From the NCBI GenBank assembly GCA_016936535.1, contig JAFGXP010000031.1, positions 1 to 52,875 of the forward strand: 52,875 nucleotides of DNA, in the 5' to 3' direction. A program made the translations under genes and the position numbers. Position 1 is the stretch's first letter. Every line of letters begins with the position of its first letter. Below are positions 1 to 8,966 of this stretch, piece after piece. Source of the DNA: Thiotrichales bacterium (GTDB lineage: Bacteria > Pseudomonadota > Gammaproteobacteria > Thiomicrospirales > Thiomicrospiraceae). The notes beneath the pieces were generated by a model, which saw nothing but the letters and a program-made list of their open reading frames with translations, searched no databases and was not told where the DNA came from.

Positions 1-787
1 AATAACTGAGTGGAACTGCGACCAAGAGGCTGTCGATTCGATCCAATATCCCACCATGACCAGGCAAGCATCGACCGCTGTCTTTCAACCCTGCTTGACG
101 CTTAAGTACACTTTCAAACAAATCGCCAAATACCGAAAACAGGGCAATGGCGGTTAATAATAGCGCCAACAACACATTATCTTGTAACGAAAATTCTGAC
201 CAAGCAAACTGCAAAATCAAACACGCAAAAAGGAACGTGCTTAAGGCGCCGCCCCAAACCCCTTCCCAACTTTTTCCAGGACTGACATGCACCGCAAGTT
301 TCCGCTTACCAAAACGCCGCCCGCTAAAATAGGCACCGGTATCCATTACCCAAACCACCGCTAAACTGAGCAACAACAGCCAAGGTGAAACCAATGCCTG
401 CAGACCAATCAAACCTTTCGCCAGCAACAAGGTCAAAACAAAGCCTAAAAGCAAACGCAAACGGACTGAGGCAATGCCTTTTAATCCTGCACTCTTCTGA
501 TATTGAATGACCACTCGCACCATAAATAACAGCACTAAAAGGGTCAAACCAATGACAACCGGCGACTCAAGTAAACGGACAATTAAAGTAATCAGCCCCG
601 CGCCTAAGACGGTATAAAGCACTTGAATCCTTGGGGTGTGGCACTGCGCCAACTTCGCCCACTCCCACAGCGCTAAAACGCTCAATGCGATGATTGCCAC
701 AAACCATACGCCTGTCGAAGCATAAAAAATACCCGCTACAACTAAAATCACTAGCAACAGAGCTGTAAAAATCCGTGGCATTAACAT
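1..787 (-). CDS. cdsA: Phosphatidate cytidylyltransferase (CDP-diglyceride synthase), 3' end missing
   Basis: CdsA makes CDP-diacylglycerol from CTP and phosphatidic acid in the inner membrane, the branch point of phospholipid synthesis. The reading frame runs off the left edge with no stop, giving about 262 residues. It is rich in hydrophobic segments from the N-terminus onward. Near the visible end it carries the CDP-diglyceride synthase signature: S-x-x-K-R, then K-D-S-G, then PGHGGILDRID, with the metal-binding aspartates. The start is the ATG at 785-787, overlapping the end of uppS; a second in-frame ATG lies at 779-781. The overlap suggests translational coupling. The uppS-cdsA order is typical of Proteobacteria. 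Identity is secure; the last residues are outside the window. Confidence 0.95.
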   Translation of the reverse strand, partial: MLMPRIFTALLLVILVVAGIFYASTGVWFVAIIALSVLALWEWAKLAQCHTPRIQVLYTVLGAGLITLIVRLLESPVVIGLTLLVLLFMVRVVIQYQKSAGLKGIASVRLRLLLGFVLTLLLAKGLIGLQALVSPWLLLLSLAVVWVMDTGAYFSGRRFGKRKLAVHVSPGKSWEGVWGGALSTFLFACLILQFAWSEFSLQDNVLLALLLTAIALFSVFGDLFESVLKRQAGLKDSGRCLPGHGGILDRIDSLLVAVPLSY

Positions 788-1518
788 GATGATTGCACCT
801 GTTCACTGGTTTGACCAAAACGGCGTTCTCGTTGCGCAAAAGAGGCAAAGGCCGCATCCAATTGCTCTGGCCCAAAATCCGGCCAAAGCGCATCGGTAAA
901 ATAAAGCTCGGCATAAGCCATTTGCCAAATCAAAAAATTACTGATGCGTTGCTCGCCACCGGTACGAATCAATAGATCGGGTAAGGGAAGATCGGCATTG
1001 GCAACATATTGAGACAAGGTTGCCACATCCAAAACATCCACGGACTGCTCTGGATTCGCCTGTTGCCAATTCTTAACCGCCTGAATAATATCGGCCTGAC
1101 CACCATAATTTGCCGCAATCGTTAACACTAAGCCGGTGTTCCCACAGGTTAGCGCTTCCGCACGAAGAATGTGTTCTTGAATTTCTTGGCTAAAAGCACT
1201 GCGCTCGCCAATAATACGTAACTGCACATTGTTTTCGTGCAACTTGACCACCTCTTTTTGCAGAGCATGCAAAAACATCGACATCAATTTGTTCACTTCT
1301 TCTTTTGGTCGCCGCCAATTTTCAGTGCTAAAGGCAAACAATGTCAAAGCCTTAACGCCGACTTTTGCACAGTGCGTAATGGTTCGTTTGACGGCATTTA
1401 AACCTTTTTGATGCCCAATAAAACGTGGCAGAAGACGCTTTTTTGCCCAACGCCCATTGCCATCCATAATAATGGCCAAGTGTTGCGGCAGCGGTTTTAC
1501 AGCAGGGTTGGCGGACAA
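781..1518 (-). CDS. uppS: Undecaprenyl diphosphate synthase (cis-prenyltransferase)
   Basis: This enzyme condenses isopentenyl diphosphate units with farnesyl diphosphate to make C55 undecaprenyl diphosphate, the lipid carrier for peptidoglycan and O-antigen. The 245-residue length is normal for the family. The N-terminal motif IIMDGNGRWAKKR holds the catalytic aspartate, FAFSTENWRRP follows, and the C-terminal RTGGEQRISNFL and ELYFTDALWPDF blocks are intact. The start codon appears to be TTG (1516-1518), supported by GGAG at 1525-1528 six bases upstream; there is no better ATG. The gene lies after a terminator that follows frr, so it probably has its own promoter in 1519-1660, though I see no convincing one. 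cdsA overlaps its stop codon. Confidence 0.96.
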   Translation of the reverse strand: MSANPAVKPLPQHLAIIMDGNGRWAKKRLLPRFIGHQKGLNAVKRTITHCAKVGVKALTLFAFSTENWRRPKEEVNKLMSMFLHALQKEVVKLHENNVQLRIIGERSAFSQEIQEHILRAEALTCGNTGLVLTIAANYGGQADIIQAVKNWQQANPEQSVDVLDVATLSQYVANADLPLPDLLIRTGGEQRISNFLIWQMAYAELYFTDALWPDFGPEQLDAAFASFAQRERRFGQTSEQVQSSC

Positions 1519-1524
1519 ACTGAA

Positions 1525-1528
1525 CTCC
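1525..1528 (-). promoter_or_regulatory. Ribosome binding site deciding the uppS TTG start
   Basis: The minus strand reads GGAG, six bases before TTG, the first codon in frame with the conserved N-terminus. No ATG with a comparable site exists upstream of the catalytic motif, so this site decides the start. Confidence 0.6.
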
Positions 1529-1660
1529 GTAAAAAAAGAATCGATTCAACGCCGATGACATCGGACGCCAAAACCAATAAATAAAGGAAGATGGTTCGAT
1601 CGTTTCCAAATAATCGAACATGGGGTAAACGCTCAAAAAAACGCAAACAAAACCAAAAGC

Positions 1661-1695
1661 AAAAGGCCAAAAATCACAGCGATTTTTGGCCTTTT
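1661..1695 (-). terminator. Intrinsic terminator after frr
   Basis: A perfect 15-bp inverted repeat (arms 1661-1675 and 1681-1695) with a 5-base loop lies 60 bases past the frr stop. On the minus strand the stem ends in TTTT and is followed by a T-rich run. It separates rpsB-tsf-pyrH-frr from uppS-cdsA. The rest of the 237-base gap (1519-1755) shows no clear gene or promoter. Confidence 0.85.
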
Positions 1696-1755
1696 CCATC
1701 GCATCAAGCGTCTAATTATGCCTGAGTTGATTGCAAATAGCGATGAAGGTCACCC

Positions 1756-2313
1756 TTATACATCCATTAAAGAAGCTTCTTTGCCGGCCAACAGCTCATC
1801 CACTTTTTTAATCATTTCATCCGTCACTTTTTGGATCAGTTCTTCCGCACGACGTGCATCGTCTTCAGAAACCACTTTATCCTTAAGTAGTGTTTTCACA
1901 TCTGCATTGGCATCACGACGCACATTACGAATAGCAACGCGCGCGTTTTCCGCTTCAGAACGCGCCACCTTGGTTAAATCACGACGACGCTCTTCGGTTA
2001 ATGCAGGAAGAGGAATACGAATCAAGGATCCAGTCGTTGCAGGATTGATCCCTAAATCGGAGGTCATAATCGCCTTTTCAATCTTCGACACCATTTGCTG
2101 TTCCCAAGGTTGAATGCTCAGCGTGCGAGCATCTTCAACATTGACATTGGCAACCTGAGTCAAAGGCACATCAGAACCATAGTAATCGACCATAATCGAA
2201 TCAAGAATTGATGGATGAGCACGACCTGTACGGATCTTGGCAAAATTGACTTCCAGATTCTCAAATGACTTCTGCATTCTTACCTTGGCGTCTTTTTGAA
2301 TTTCGTTTAACAT
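1756..2313 (-). CDS. frr: Ribosome recycling factor
   Basis: RRF works with EF-G to split post-termination ribosomes. The 185-residue length is exactly the family norm. It begins [13 protein letters not shown] and has the conserved block [16 protein letters not shown], followed by the [10 protein letters not shown] domain II region and a highly charged helical C-terminal half. It starts two bases after the pyrH stop, and its ribosome binding site (GGAG) lies inside the end of pyrH, so the two are almost certainly translationally coupled. The order rpsB-tsf-pyrH-frr is one of the most conserved in bacteria. A strong terminator follows. Confidence 0.98.
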   Translation of the reverse strand: MLNEIQKDAKVRMQKSFENLEVNFAKIRTGRAHPSILDSIMVDYYGSDVPLTQVANVNVEDARTLSIQPWEQQMVSKIEKAIMTSDLGINPATTGSLIRIPLPALTEERRRDLTKVARSEAENARVAIRNVRRDANADVKTLLKDKVVSEDDARRAEELIQKVTDEMIKKVDELLAGKEASLMDV

Positions 2314-2315
2314 TT

Positions 2316-3035
2316 TTATTCTCCTGCGCTAACCAAGGTGCCTTCGTCTTCACCTTGAACAATTCGTATTACCGCCTGCTCTTTGAACATATCAAATACC
2401 CGTATTGGCATCCGATGATCGCGGCACAAAACAAAGGCGGTCATATCCATAACTTGCAAATTCTTTTGAATGACCTCGTCGTAACTCAGCTGAGTGTAAC
2501 GTGTGGCACTTGGATCTTTATGCGGATCTGCGGTGTAAATGCCATCTACTTTAGTCGCTTTTAGAACAATATCGGCATCGATTTCAACACCACGCAAGGC
2601 CGCAGCCGTGTCAGTGGTAAAAAAAGGCGAGCCGGTACCGGCTGCAAAAATAACCACATCACCACTGGCTAACTGCTTCTTGACCAAATTGGCATTAAAT
2701 CCACTTGAAATACCTTCAATCGACATCGCAGACAAAATCTGAGCCTTTAACCCTACCGCTTCAATCACATCACGCAATGCCAACGCATTAATCACGGTTG
2801 CCATCATTCCCATATGATCGCCGGTGGTACGTTGAATACTTGAGCCCTGAATCTGAACACCACGGAAGATATTGCCGCCGCCAACAACTATCCCAATTTG
2901 CACGCCTAAATCATGCAGTTGTTGAACCTGTTTCGCCACCTTATTCAAAGTTTCGGCACACAGCCCAAAATCGCCATCCCCCATGAGCGCTTCACCGCTA
3001 AACTTCAATAAAATTCGCTGATACTTCAGAGCCAT
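2316..3035 (-). CDS. pyrH: UMP kinase (uridylate kinase)
   Basis: PyrH phosphorylates UMP to UDP with ATP and belongs to the amino-acid kinase fold. The protein has 239 residues from the ATG at 3033-3035. Key blocks are [11 protein letters not shown] at the N-terminus, [31 protein letters not shown], and [20 protein letters not shown] codon lies immediately upstream (3036-3038), but AGGA is only three bases before it and six before the ATG, so the ATG is preferred. It sits between tsf and frr. An inverted repeat lies in the tsf-pyrH gap and could be a control site for pyrH. Confidence 0.97.
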   Translation of the reverse strand: MALKYQRILLKFSGEALMGDGDFGLCAETLNKVAKQVQQLHDLGVQIGIVVGGGNIFRGVQIQGSSIQRTTGDHMGMMATVINALALRDVIEAVGLKAQILSAMSIEGISSGFNANLVKKQLASGDVVIFAAGTGSPFFTTDTAAALRGVEIDADIVLKATKVDGIYTADPHKDPSATRYTQLSYDEVIQKNLQVMDMTAFVLCRDHRMPIRVFDMFKEQAVIRIVQGEDEGTLVSAGE

Positions 3036-3061
3036 CACGTATCCTAAAAGAGTTAAAAAAC

Positions 3062-3099
3062 ATTTTGTAAAACATTGATTTCATAGATTTTTACAAAAT
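3062..3099. repeat. 11-bp inverted repeat upstream of pyrH
   Basis: ATTTTGTAAAA (3062-3072) is repeated in inverted form at 3089-3099 with a 16-base spacer, 27 bases upstream of the pyrH start. It is AT-rich and lacks a GC core, so it looks more like an operator or weak hairpin than a terminator. Its function is unknown. Confidence 0.5.
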
Positions 3100-3112
3100 A
3101 TTTTATACGAAA

Positions 3113-3143
3113 AAAACCATGAGAGACTTGCTCCCATGGTTTT
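3113..3143 (-). terminator. Hairpin after tsf, possible terminator or attenuator
   Basis: Inverted arms AAAACCATG (3113-3121) and CATGGTTTT (3135-3143) lie 16 bases past the tsf stop. On the minus strand the hairpin is followed by a T run. It may partly separate tsf from pyrH-frr. Confidence 0.65.
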
Positions 3144-3159
3144 CTGGGTTCAAAGCAAA

Positions 3160-4071
3160 TTAAACGCCTTTTGCTGCACGAGCGGCTTCAGCCACTTCTT
3201 CAGCAAAATTGGTTTCTAGCTTCTCAATACCTTCACCCACTTCAAGACGGATAAAAGTATGAACAGTAGCGGCATTTGTCTTTAACAAATCTTTGACTTT
3301 AAGACTAGGATCCTTAACAAACTCTTGTTCAAGCAAGGTAATTTCCGCTGCAAATTTACGCATACGCCCTTCAATCATTTTCTCGATGATATCCAATGGC
3401 TTACGCTTCTCTTCTGGCAACTTATCATTGTCTTCTTGCGCTTTTTCAATCTGGAATACACGCTCTTTTTCAACGACAGAAGGATCTAAATCATCGGTTG
3501 AAATCGCTTGAGGTTTAACAGCAGCAACATGCATAGCCACATCACGAATTAGGCCGTCATTGCCGCCTTCCATGGCAACCACAACCCCGATTTTTTCACC
3601 GTGTTGGTATTGGCCGATTGCACCCGAAGTTTCAATGATTTCAACACGACGCATCGTCATGTTCTCACCAATTTTGGCAATCATTTCACGGCGGCGCTCA
3701 TCCACAGTTTTACCACTGGCCATGGTCGCTGCCATGATTGCATCGATATCGGTTGTACCCAGCGTTAAAGCAATTGATGCAATTTCATCTGCAAAGGCTT
3801 TGAACTCATCGCCCTTCGCAACAAAGTCGGTTTCGCAGTTCACTTCCACGATGGCCGCTTTCTTCTTATCCGCAGAAATCGCAACCGCAATCACCCCTTC
3901 TGCAGCAACACGACCGGCTTTTTTATCTGCACCAGCCATGCCTTTTTTGCGCAAAAATTCAATTGCCGCGTCCATATCACCATTGGTTTCTGCCAATGCT
4001 TTTTTACAATCCATCATGCCAGCGCTTGTAATTTCACGTAGCTCTTTTACCATTGCAGCCGTAATTGCCAT
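3160..4071 (-). CDS. tsf: Translation elongation factor Ts
   Basis: EF-Ts is the nucleotide exchange factor for EF-Tu. The 303-residue protein is slightly longer than the E. coli form (about 283). It begins with the N-terminal UBA-like domain (VKELREITSAGMMDCKKAL), followed by the EF-Tu-contacting motif NCETDFVAKGDEF. The C-terminal part is charged and alanine-rich. The start ATG (4069-4071) has AAGGAA upstream. It is the second gene of the rpsB-tsf pair, here separated from rpsB by a 264-base spacer with several inverted repeats. Confidence 0.98.
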   Translation of the reverse strand: MAITAAMVKELREITSAGMMDCKKALAETNGDMDAAIEFLRKKGMAGADKKAGRVAAEGVIAVAISADKKKAAIVEVNCETDFVAKGDEFKAFADEIASIALTLGTTDIDAIMAATMASGKTVDERRREMIAKIGENMTMRRVEIIETSGAIGQYQHGEKIGVVVAMEGGNDGLIRDVAMHVAAVKPQAISTDDLDPSVVEKERVFQIEKAQEDNDKLPEEKRKPLDIIEKMIEGRMRKFAAEITLLEQEFVKDPSLKVKDLLKTNAATVHTFIRLEVGEGIEKLETNFAEEVAEAARAAKGV

Positions 4072-4335
4072 GTTAATTCCTTAGTTGTTATGGTTTAAAA
4101 AAACGGGAAGGAGATTCTGGATTCACTTTTGATCAACCCAAAATCTTGGAAGCGCCACGCATCTTTTTCAAGTTATGCGTGTCAGCTAGAAAGGCGTCTG
4201 CCTGAATCCAACCCCTGATAGAGGTTGGCTGTTGAACAAATTGACCAATGGCTCGATTACCAATTATGCCAATTTGTTAACCTAATTGACCAAACCCGGT
4301 TTAAGGTTTGGCGCTTCCTTTAGCTCGCGTTGAGA
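4072..4335 (-). other. Structured rpsB-tsf intergenic spacer
   Basis: This 264-base spacer holds no credible gene but four inverted-repeat pairs: CCAAACC/GGTTTGG (4290-4296 and 4305-4311), AACAAATTG/CAATTTGTT (4234-4242 and 4270-4278), CCAACC/GGTTGG (4208-4213 and 4223-4228), and TGGATTC/GAATCCA near 4120 and 4205. The first, closest to the rpsB stop, could be an attenuator. In E. coli the rpsB-tsf spacer also contains a hairpin that tunes tsf level. No strong T run follows any of these hairpins. Confidence 0.6.
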
Positions 4336-5076
4336 TTATTCTGCGGCTTTTTCGTCAGCTTCTACAAAATCATCGCCTTCAACGGCTGTCGTAATTGTGG
4401 CTTTACCTTCAATAACGGCATCGGCGGCTGAACTTAGGTACAAGCTGATGGCACGAATGGCATCGTCGTTACCTGGAATCACATAGTCGATATTGCGTGG
4501 GTCATTATTGGTATCAACCACACCAATTACTGGAATACCCAATGTTTGCGCTTCTTGAATCGCAATTTTTTCGTTACCAGTGTCAATGATAAAGATTGCG
4601 TTTGGCATGGCACGCATATCTTTAATACCACCCAATGAAAGCTCAAGTTTATGCTTCTGACGCGTCAACATCAGCGCTTCTTTTTTCGTCATTTTCTCAA
4701 AAGTGCCATCTTGTTCCATCGCTTCAAGCTCTTTCAAACGCTTAATCGACTGTTTGATGGTTTTGAAGTTGGTCAACATACCGCCTAACCAGCGGTAGTT
4801 AATGTATGGCATACCGCAACGAGCGGCTTCTTGAGCAACGATATCACGCGCTGCACGTTTGGTACCCACAAACAAAACACTGCCTTTATTTGCCGCAATG
4901 CCGCCCATGAAATTTAGGGCATCGTTAAACAAAGGTAAAGTCTTCTCTAGGTTAACGATATGAATTTTGTTGCGCTCGCCGAAGATGTACTTTGACATCT
5001 TAGGGTTCCAGTAACGTGTTTGGTGACCAAAGTGAACACCGGCTTCCAGCATTTGACGCATGGTAACTTTTGCCAT
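4336..5076 (-). CDS. rpsB: 30S ribosomal protein S2
   Basis: S2 binds late in 30S assembly and helps recruit S1. The 246-residue protein starts [19 protein letters not shown], the S2 hallmark, and contains [17 protein letters not shown], the [12 protein letters not shown] block, and [12 protein letters not shown]. An upstream in-frame ATG would add five residues (MEKKI), but GGAG at 5086-5089 lies nine bases before the ATG at 5074-5076, which is chosen. The C-terminal tail is acidic. A folded leader and an extended -10 promoter lie upstream, consistent with S2 autoregulation as known in gammaproteobacteria. Confidence 0.98.
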   Translation of the reverse strand: MAKVTMRQMLEAGVHFGHQTRYWNPKMSKYIFGERNKIHIVNLEKTLPLFNDALNFMGGIAANKGSVLFVGTKRAARDIVAQEAARCGMPYINYRWLGGMLTNFKTIKQSIKRLKELEAMEQDGTFEKMTKKEALMLTRQKHKLELSLGGIKDMRAMPNAIFIIDTGNEKIAIQEAQTLGIPVIGVVDTNNDPRNIDYVIPGNDDAIRAISLYLSSAADAVIEGKATITTAVEGDDFVEADEKAAE

Positions 5077-5108
5077 GATTTTTTTCTCCAATAATTGGGT
5101 TAGGCCTC

Positions 5109-5183
5109 CGTTTACCCATAAAAACGAACCTCAGACTGGCGGCAAAGCCAGGCGCGGCACCCCGCTTTATGTGTCGGTAAACG
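5109..5183 (-). promoter_or_regulatory. Candidate S2-responsive rpsB leader RNA
   Basis: The rpsB 5' leader can fold into a closed structure: an 8-bp outer helix pairs 5176-5183 with 5109-5116 (GGTAAACG with CGTTTACC), enclosing two hairpins, 5136-5140 with 5147-5151 (CTGGC/GCCAG) and 5154-5157 with 5162-5165 (GCGG/CCGC). E. coli rpsB is autoregulated by S2 through a conserved gammaproteobacterial leader; position and architecture here fit that role. I have not compared it with the known consensus. Downstream of the map-side promoter area, 5258-5421 shows nothing recognisable. Confidence 0.55.
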
Positions 5184-5228
5184 TGCGGATTTTCTGTTAG
5201 AATTGCTTTCAATTTAAAAAGCGCGGCA

Positions 5229-5257
5229 TTTATACCACATTTGCCGAGGCTGCACAA
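5229..5257 (-). promoter_or_regulatory. Probable rpsB promoter
   Basis: The minus strand reads TTGTGC (5252-5257), a 17-base spacer, then TATAAA (5229-5234) preceded by TGG, an extended -10. A GC-rich discriminator (GCCGCGC) follows, typical of stringently controlled ribosomal promoters. The predicted leader is about 145 bases. Confidence 0.65.
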
Positions 5258-5421
5258 TCAATCTAATCAATAAACTCTGATTGGTTTCAAGGCGATAAAA
5301 ACCATCTCGTCAACGCATCCTAAACGTATGTTTCGCTCTTATTCACTTTACAGGCCTTGTTTACACTATTTGGTTACCGAACGCCTTTCTCTTTTAATTT
5401 CAACGTAAAAAGCCAATTTGC

Positions 5422-6210
5422 ATGACAATCAAAATTAAAACCGCTGATGAACTCGAAAAAATGCGCCATGCCGGTCATTTAGCTGCCCAGGTACTCGACT
5501 ACATTGCACCTCGGGTTGAACCCGGAATCTCCACCGGTGAACTCAATCAAATTATTCATGATTACATGGTAAACACTTTAGAAGTGATTCCAGCCACGTT
5601 GAACTATCATGGTTTTCCGGCATCCAGCTGCATTTCTATCAATCAGGTGGTGTGTCATGGCATCCCTGATTTTGCCAAAAAGCTCAAAAAAGGCGACATC
5701 GTTAATATCGACGTTACCGTCATTAAAGACGGTTACCACGGCGACACCAGTATGATGTTTTGCGTGGGTGAGACCAAACCCTTTGCAGAACGTCTGTGCA
5801 CTGTTGCTCGTGAATGTCTTTGGCTGGGCATTGAGCAGGTCAAACCCAACAACACCCTCTACGAGGTTGCCCGTGCAATCCAAACTCACGCGGAAGCAAA
5901 CCACTTTTCTGTAGTTAGAGAGTATTGTGGTCACGGAATTGGTGCAGAATTTCATGAAGACCCACAAGTGCTGCATTACGCTGCGGAGGAGCTTAAGGAA
6001 ATCATTCTGCAACCTGGAATGGTTTTTACCATTGAGCCGATGATTAACCTCGGTCGCCCAGAAATCAAATTACTGTCGGATAGCTGGACGGTAGTAACCA
6101 AAGACCGCAAGCTTTCCGCTCAATGGGAACACACTTTGGCGGTGACGGATACTGGCTACGAAATTTTCACTCTGCGTCAAGGGGAAACCCCTTTTCTACC
6201 GAATTCTTAA
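5422..6210 (+). CDS. map: Methionine aminopeptidase, type I
   Basis: Map removes the initiator methionine from nascent proteins. The 262-residue protein matches the family length. All five metal ligands are visible: the two aspartates in NIDVTVIKDGYHGDTS, the histidine in YCGHGIG, the glutamate in FTIEPM, and the glutamate in QWEHTLAV. The substrate-pocket region ASSCISINQVVCHGIP is also intact. It is divergent from rpsB, the standard arrangement in gammaproteobacteria, and is followed 23 bases later by glnD, also as in E. coli, so the two probably share a transcript. Confidence 0.98.
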   Translation: MTIKIKTADELEKMRHAGHLAAQVLDYIAPRVEPGISTGELNQIIHDYMVNTLEVIPATLNYHGFPASSCISINQVVCHGIPDFAKKLKKGDIVNIDVTVIKDGYHGDTSMMFCVGETKPFAERLCTVARECLWLGIEQVKPNNTLYEVARAIQTHAEANHFSVVREYCGHGIGAEFHEDPQVLHYAAEELKEIILQPGMVFTIEPMINLGRPEIKLLSDSWTVVTKDRKLSAQWEHTLAVTDTGYEIFTLRQGETPFLPNS

Positions 6211-6233
6211 ATCACGAACCTGAGCCGTACATC

Positions 6234-8876
6234 ATGAGCCAAGAGATTCTCCGCCCCTCTCTACCCCACTTTGTCAATGTGCTCAATAATGCCCTCGCCA
6301 AACCCGCTGACAAACTCAAAGCGGGCCGCGAACTTCTTAAGCGCTTCATTGATTATCAATTTGCACAATACGAGATGGGGGTGCCGGTTGCTGAATTGAT
6401 TAAGGAGCGAGCCTCTTTTATCGATCAAGTTTTGAAGAAAATCTGGGCGCATTTCATCCAGGACGCCGAAGCGGCTTTAATTGCTGTTGGCGGCTATGGT
6501 CGCGGTGAACTTCACCCTTATTCCGATATCGATCTTTTAGTTATTACCGAAACTCCGAATAATTTGCAGGCCGCGCTCTCGGAATTCATTACTTTTTTAT
6601 GGGATCTAGGCTTAGAAATTGGCCATGCCATTCGCACGCTTGATCAGTGCCAAGAAGAGGGGCAAAAAGAAGTTGTTACGGCAACCAACCTGTTAGAGGC
6701 GCGTTGGATTGCCGGTAACTATTACGCTTTTCAGGGCGTAATCAGTCTTTGGGCGCGCAGCGATTTCTGGCCAGCAAAAGCGTTTTTATCAGCCAAACTG
6801 CAAGAACAGACATTACGCCATGAACGCTTTCAGGACACAACTTATCAACTGGAACCCAATATTAAAGAGAGCCCCGGCGGATTGCGTGATCTTCATATGA
6901 TCAACTGGGTCGCAAAGCGCTACTTTCGAGTCAAATCAATCAATGAACTGGTGCAACGCAATTTCTTAACCACCGAAGAATTTATTGAGATGGAAGCGGC
7001 CAACAAATATCTCAACCGAATCCGCTTTGCCTTGCAACACCTCAAGCGTCGCCGAGAAGAGCGTTTGTTATTTGATCATCAACAGCGGCTTGCCGCCGAG
7101 TTTGGTTACCGCAACCATGCCGATAAAATGGCGGTAGAACAATTTATGAGCAGTTACTACCGCAATGTGCAAAGTGTTGCCAAGCTCAATGAAATTCTAC
7201 TGCAGCACTTCAGAGAAGCCTTACTGGAGCCCAGCTCCAGTCAAATTACCCCGATTAATAATCGTTTTTGTCTGCGCAATCGTTATCTGGATATTACGCA
7301 TCCAGAGGTCTTCTCGATTAATCCAACCTCTATCTTAGAAGTCTTTATTGCCATGGCCAATTTGCCGGAAGTAAAGGGCTTAAGTTCAAATGCTATCCGC
7401 TCCATTCGAGACCACTTGCACTATATCAACGACCAATTCCGTAATGATCCAATCAATAAAGCCCTGTTTATTGAACTGTTTCGTCAACCCAAAGGCGTTT
7501 ATCACGCGTTAAAACGCATGCACAGTTATGGCATTTTGGACGCCTATTTACCGGTCTTTAAGCAAATCAGCGGACTGATGCAATTCAATATTTTTCACGC
7601 TTACACGGTGGACGACCACACCCTTTTGGTGATTCGCAACCTGCGGCGGTTTTTTGTAGAAGAATACGCCTATGAATTTCCAACTGCACATCAAATTGCC
7701 AAGCAAATTTGTCGGCCTGAAATTCTATTTTTAGCCGGTCTTTTTCATGATATTGCCAAGGGTCGCAAAGGTGAGCATGAACTTTTAGGCGCTCTAGACG
7801 CAGCGGAATTTGCGCAGCATCACAACCTACCGCTAAAAGATCAGAAACTGATGGCTTGGTTGGTCGAATACCATCTCGTGTTTTCTCATGTCGCACAACG
7901 AAAAGACCTTGGTGATCCAGAAACGATTACTGAATTTGCACAACTGATGGGTGACCAGGAGCATCTCAACCACCTCTACCTTTTAACCGTAGCGGATGTC
8001 TGTGCTACCTCTAAAGAGGTCTGGAATGACTGGAAAAACTCTTTGTTTTTAGAGCTTTACAATGAGACCAGCAAACTCTTGACGTTAAATTCAAATGCGC
8101 CAAAAAGCAAAGCAATGAAAGCGCTAAAAACGCAAGAGAAAGCCAAAGAGCAACTGAGTAAACATCAATTAAGCGCCAGCGACTATCAGCTTTTTTGGGA
8201 AAGCATGGCAAACAGTGAGTTTTTCAGCCGACAAAGCGCCACCGAGGTTGCACGCATTACCGAGCAACTTTATCATGCTGATCGCAACCAAGTGCACATT
8301 CAAGTGCGTGCAAAAACCGCTCGCGGGGCTTCAGAGCTGATGATTTATATGCCAGATCGGGACTATCTCTTCGCCCAAATTACCACCGCGCTTGATAAGC
8401 TCAAAATGAACATTATGGAAGCGCGTATCTTCAGTAGTAATGACGGTATGACCTTGGTTTTAATGTACTTTTTAACCCAGGATGAGCAACAAACGGTCAG
8501 CAATGAGCAGATTGAAGAGATTCAAAACACCATTCGCCAACAGATGTTGAAACTGGCCGTCCACCCCATTCAACCCAATCGGTTTTTGAATCGACGTATG
8601 CGTTGCTTCGATACACCTACCGAGATTGAATTTGTCAAACTCAGCAAAGAGCGCAGCGAGATGCATTTAATCGCCAAGGATGCCCCGGGACTTCTGTCTC
8701 GGATAGGTTGTGCACTGCGTGAATGTCAAATACGCCTCCACGATGCGCGCATTACGACCGTTGGCGAAAAAGCCGAAGACTGGTTTGTGATTAGCGGTGT
8801 CGATAACCTCGCCTTGACGGATAAAAACTTACAAGAAAAGCTAAAACAAACACTCATTGAAAAAATCGGAACTTAA
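6234..8876 (+). CDS. glnD: Bifunctional uridylyltransferase/uridylyl-removing enzyme (PII modification)
   Basis: GlnD senses glutamine and adds or removes UMP on PII signalling proteins, which control glutamine synthetase and the Ntr response. From the ATG at 6234 it has 880 residues, close to E. coli (890). The N-terminal nucleotidyltransferase site is GGYGRGELHPYSDIDLL; a GlnD-specific helical region includes ESPGGLRDLHMINW; the HD domain has LFHDIAKGRKGEHE; two ACT domains occupy roughly the last 190 residues. The open frame extends upstream into map to 6123, but that part is a frame overlap and MSQEIL is the sensible start. rpoN, its pathway partner, lies 10 kb away. Confidence 0.97.
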   Translation: MSQEILRPSLPHFVNVLNNALAKPADKLKAGRELLKRFIDYQFAQYEMGVPVAELIKERASFIDQVLKKIWAHFIQDAEAALIAVGGYGRGELHPYSDIDLLVITETPNNLQAALSEFITFLWDLGLEIGHAIRTLDQCQEEGQKEVVTATNLLEARWIAGNYYAFQGVISLWARSDFWPAKAFLSAKLQEQTLRHERFQDTTYQLEPNIKESPGGLRDLHMINWVAKRYFRVKSINELVQRNFLTTEEFIEMEAANKYLNRIRFALQHLKRRREERLLFDHQQRLAAEFGYRNHADKMAVEQFMSSYYRNVQSVAKLNEILLQHFREALLEPSSSQITPINNRFCLRNRYLDITHPEVFSINPTSILEVFIAMANLPEVKGLSSNAIRSIRDHLHYINDQFRNDPINKALFIELFRQPKGVYHALKRMHSYGILDAYLPVFKQISGLMQFNIFHAYTVDDHTLLVIRNLRRFFVEEYAYEFPTAHQIAKQICRPEILFLAGLFHDIAKGRKGEHELLGALDAAEFAQHHNLPLKDQKLMAWLVEYHLVFSHVAQRKDLGDPETITEFAQLMGDQEHLNHLYLLTVADVCATSKEVWNDWKNSLFLELYNETSKLLTLNSNAPKSKAMKALKTQEKAKEQLSKHQLSASDYQLFWESMANSEFFSRQSATEVARITEQLYHADRNQVHIQVRAKTARGASELMIYMPDRDYLFAQITTALDKLKMNIMEARIFSSNDGMTLVLMYFLTQDEQQTVSNEQIEEIQNTIRQQMLKLAVHPIQPNRFLNRRMRCFDTPTEIEFVKLSKERSEMHLIAKDAPGLLSRIGCALRECQIRLHDARITTVGEKAEDWFVISGVDNLALTDKNLQEKLKQTLIEKIGT

Positions 8877-8892
8877 ACACAAAAAACTATCG

Positions 8893-8917
8893 TTTTAGCG
8901 CAGCTAGCACGCTAAAA
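8893..8917. terminator. Hairpin between convergent glnD and gmhA
   Basis: TTTTAGCG (8893-8900) and CGCTAAAA (8910-8917) form an 8-bp stem with a 9-base loop. On the minus strand a TTTTTT run follows about six bases after the stem, so it may terminate gmhA; it could also block glnD transcripts. Confidence 0.55.
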
Positions 8918-8966
8918 GAACGGGAACAAAAGTTAAAGCAATGCCGTGCAAGTAAAGGATCAACCC

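Noticed and set aside
1352-1699. 115-residue open frame on the minus strand overlapping the uppS start
   Set aside because: It covers the frr terminator hairpin and the uppS N-terminus in another frame; uppS is clearly real.
3560-4084. 174-residue plus-strand frame across tsf
   Set aside because: It is the antisense of EF-Ts, with low-complexity serine/isoleucine-rich content typical of a shadow frame.
6123-6233. Upstream extension of glnD inside map
   Set aside because: The extra 37 residues are the map coding sequence read in another frame; the conserved GlnD N-terminus starts later.
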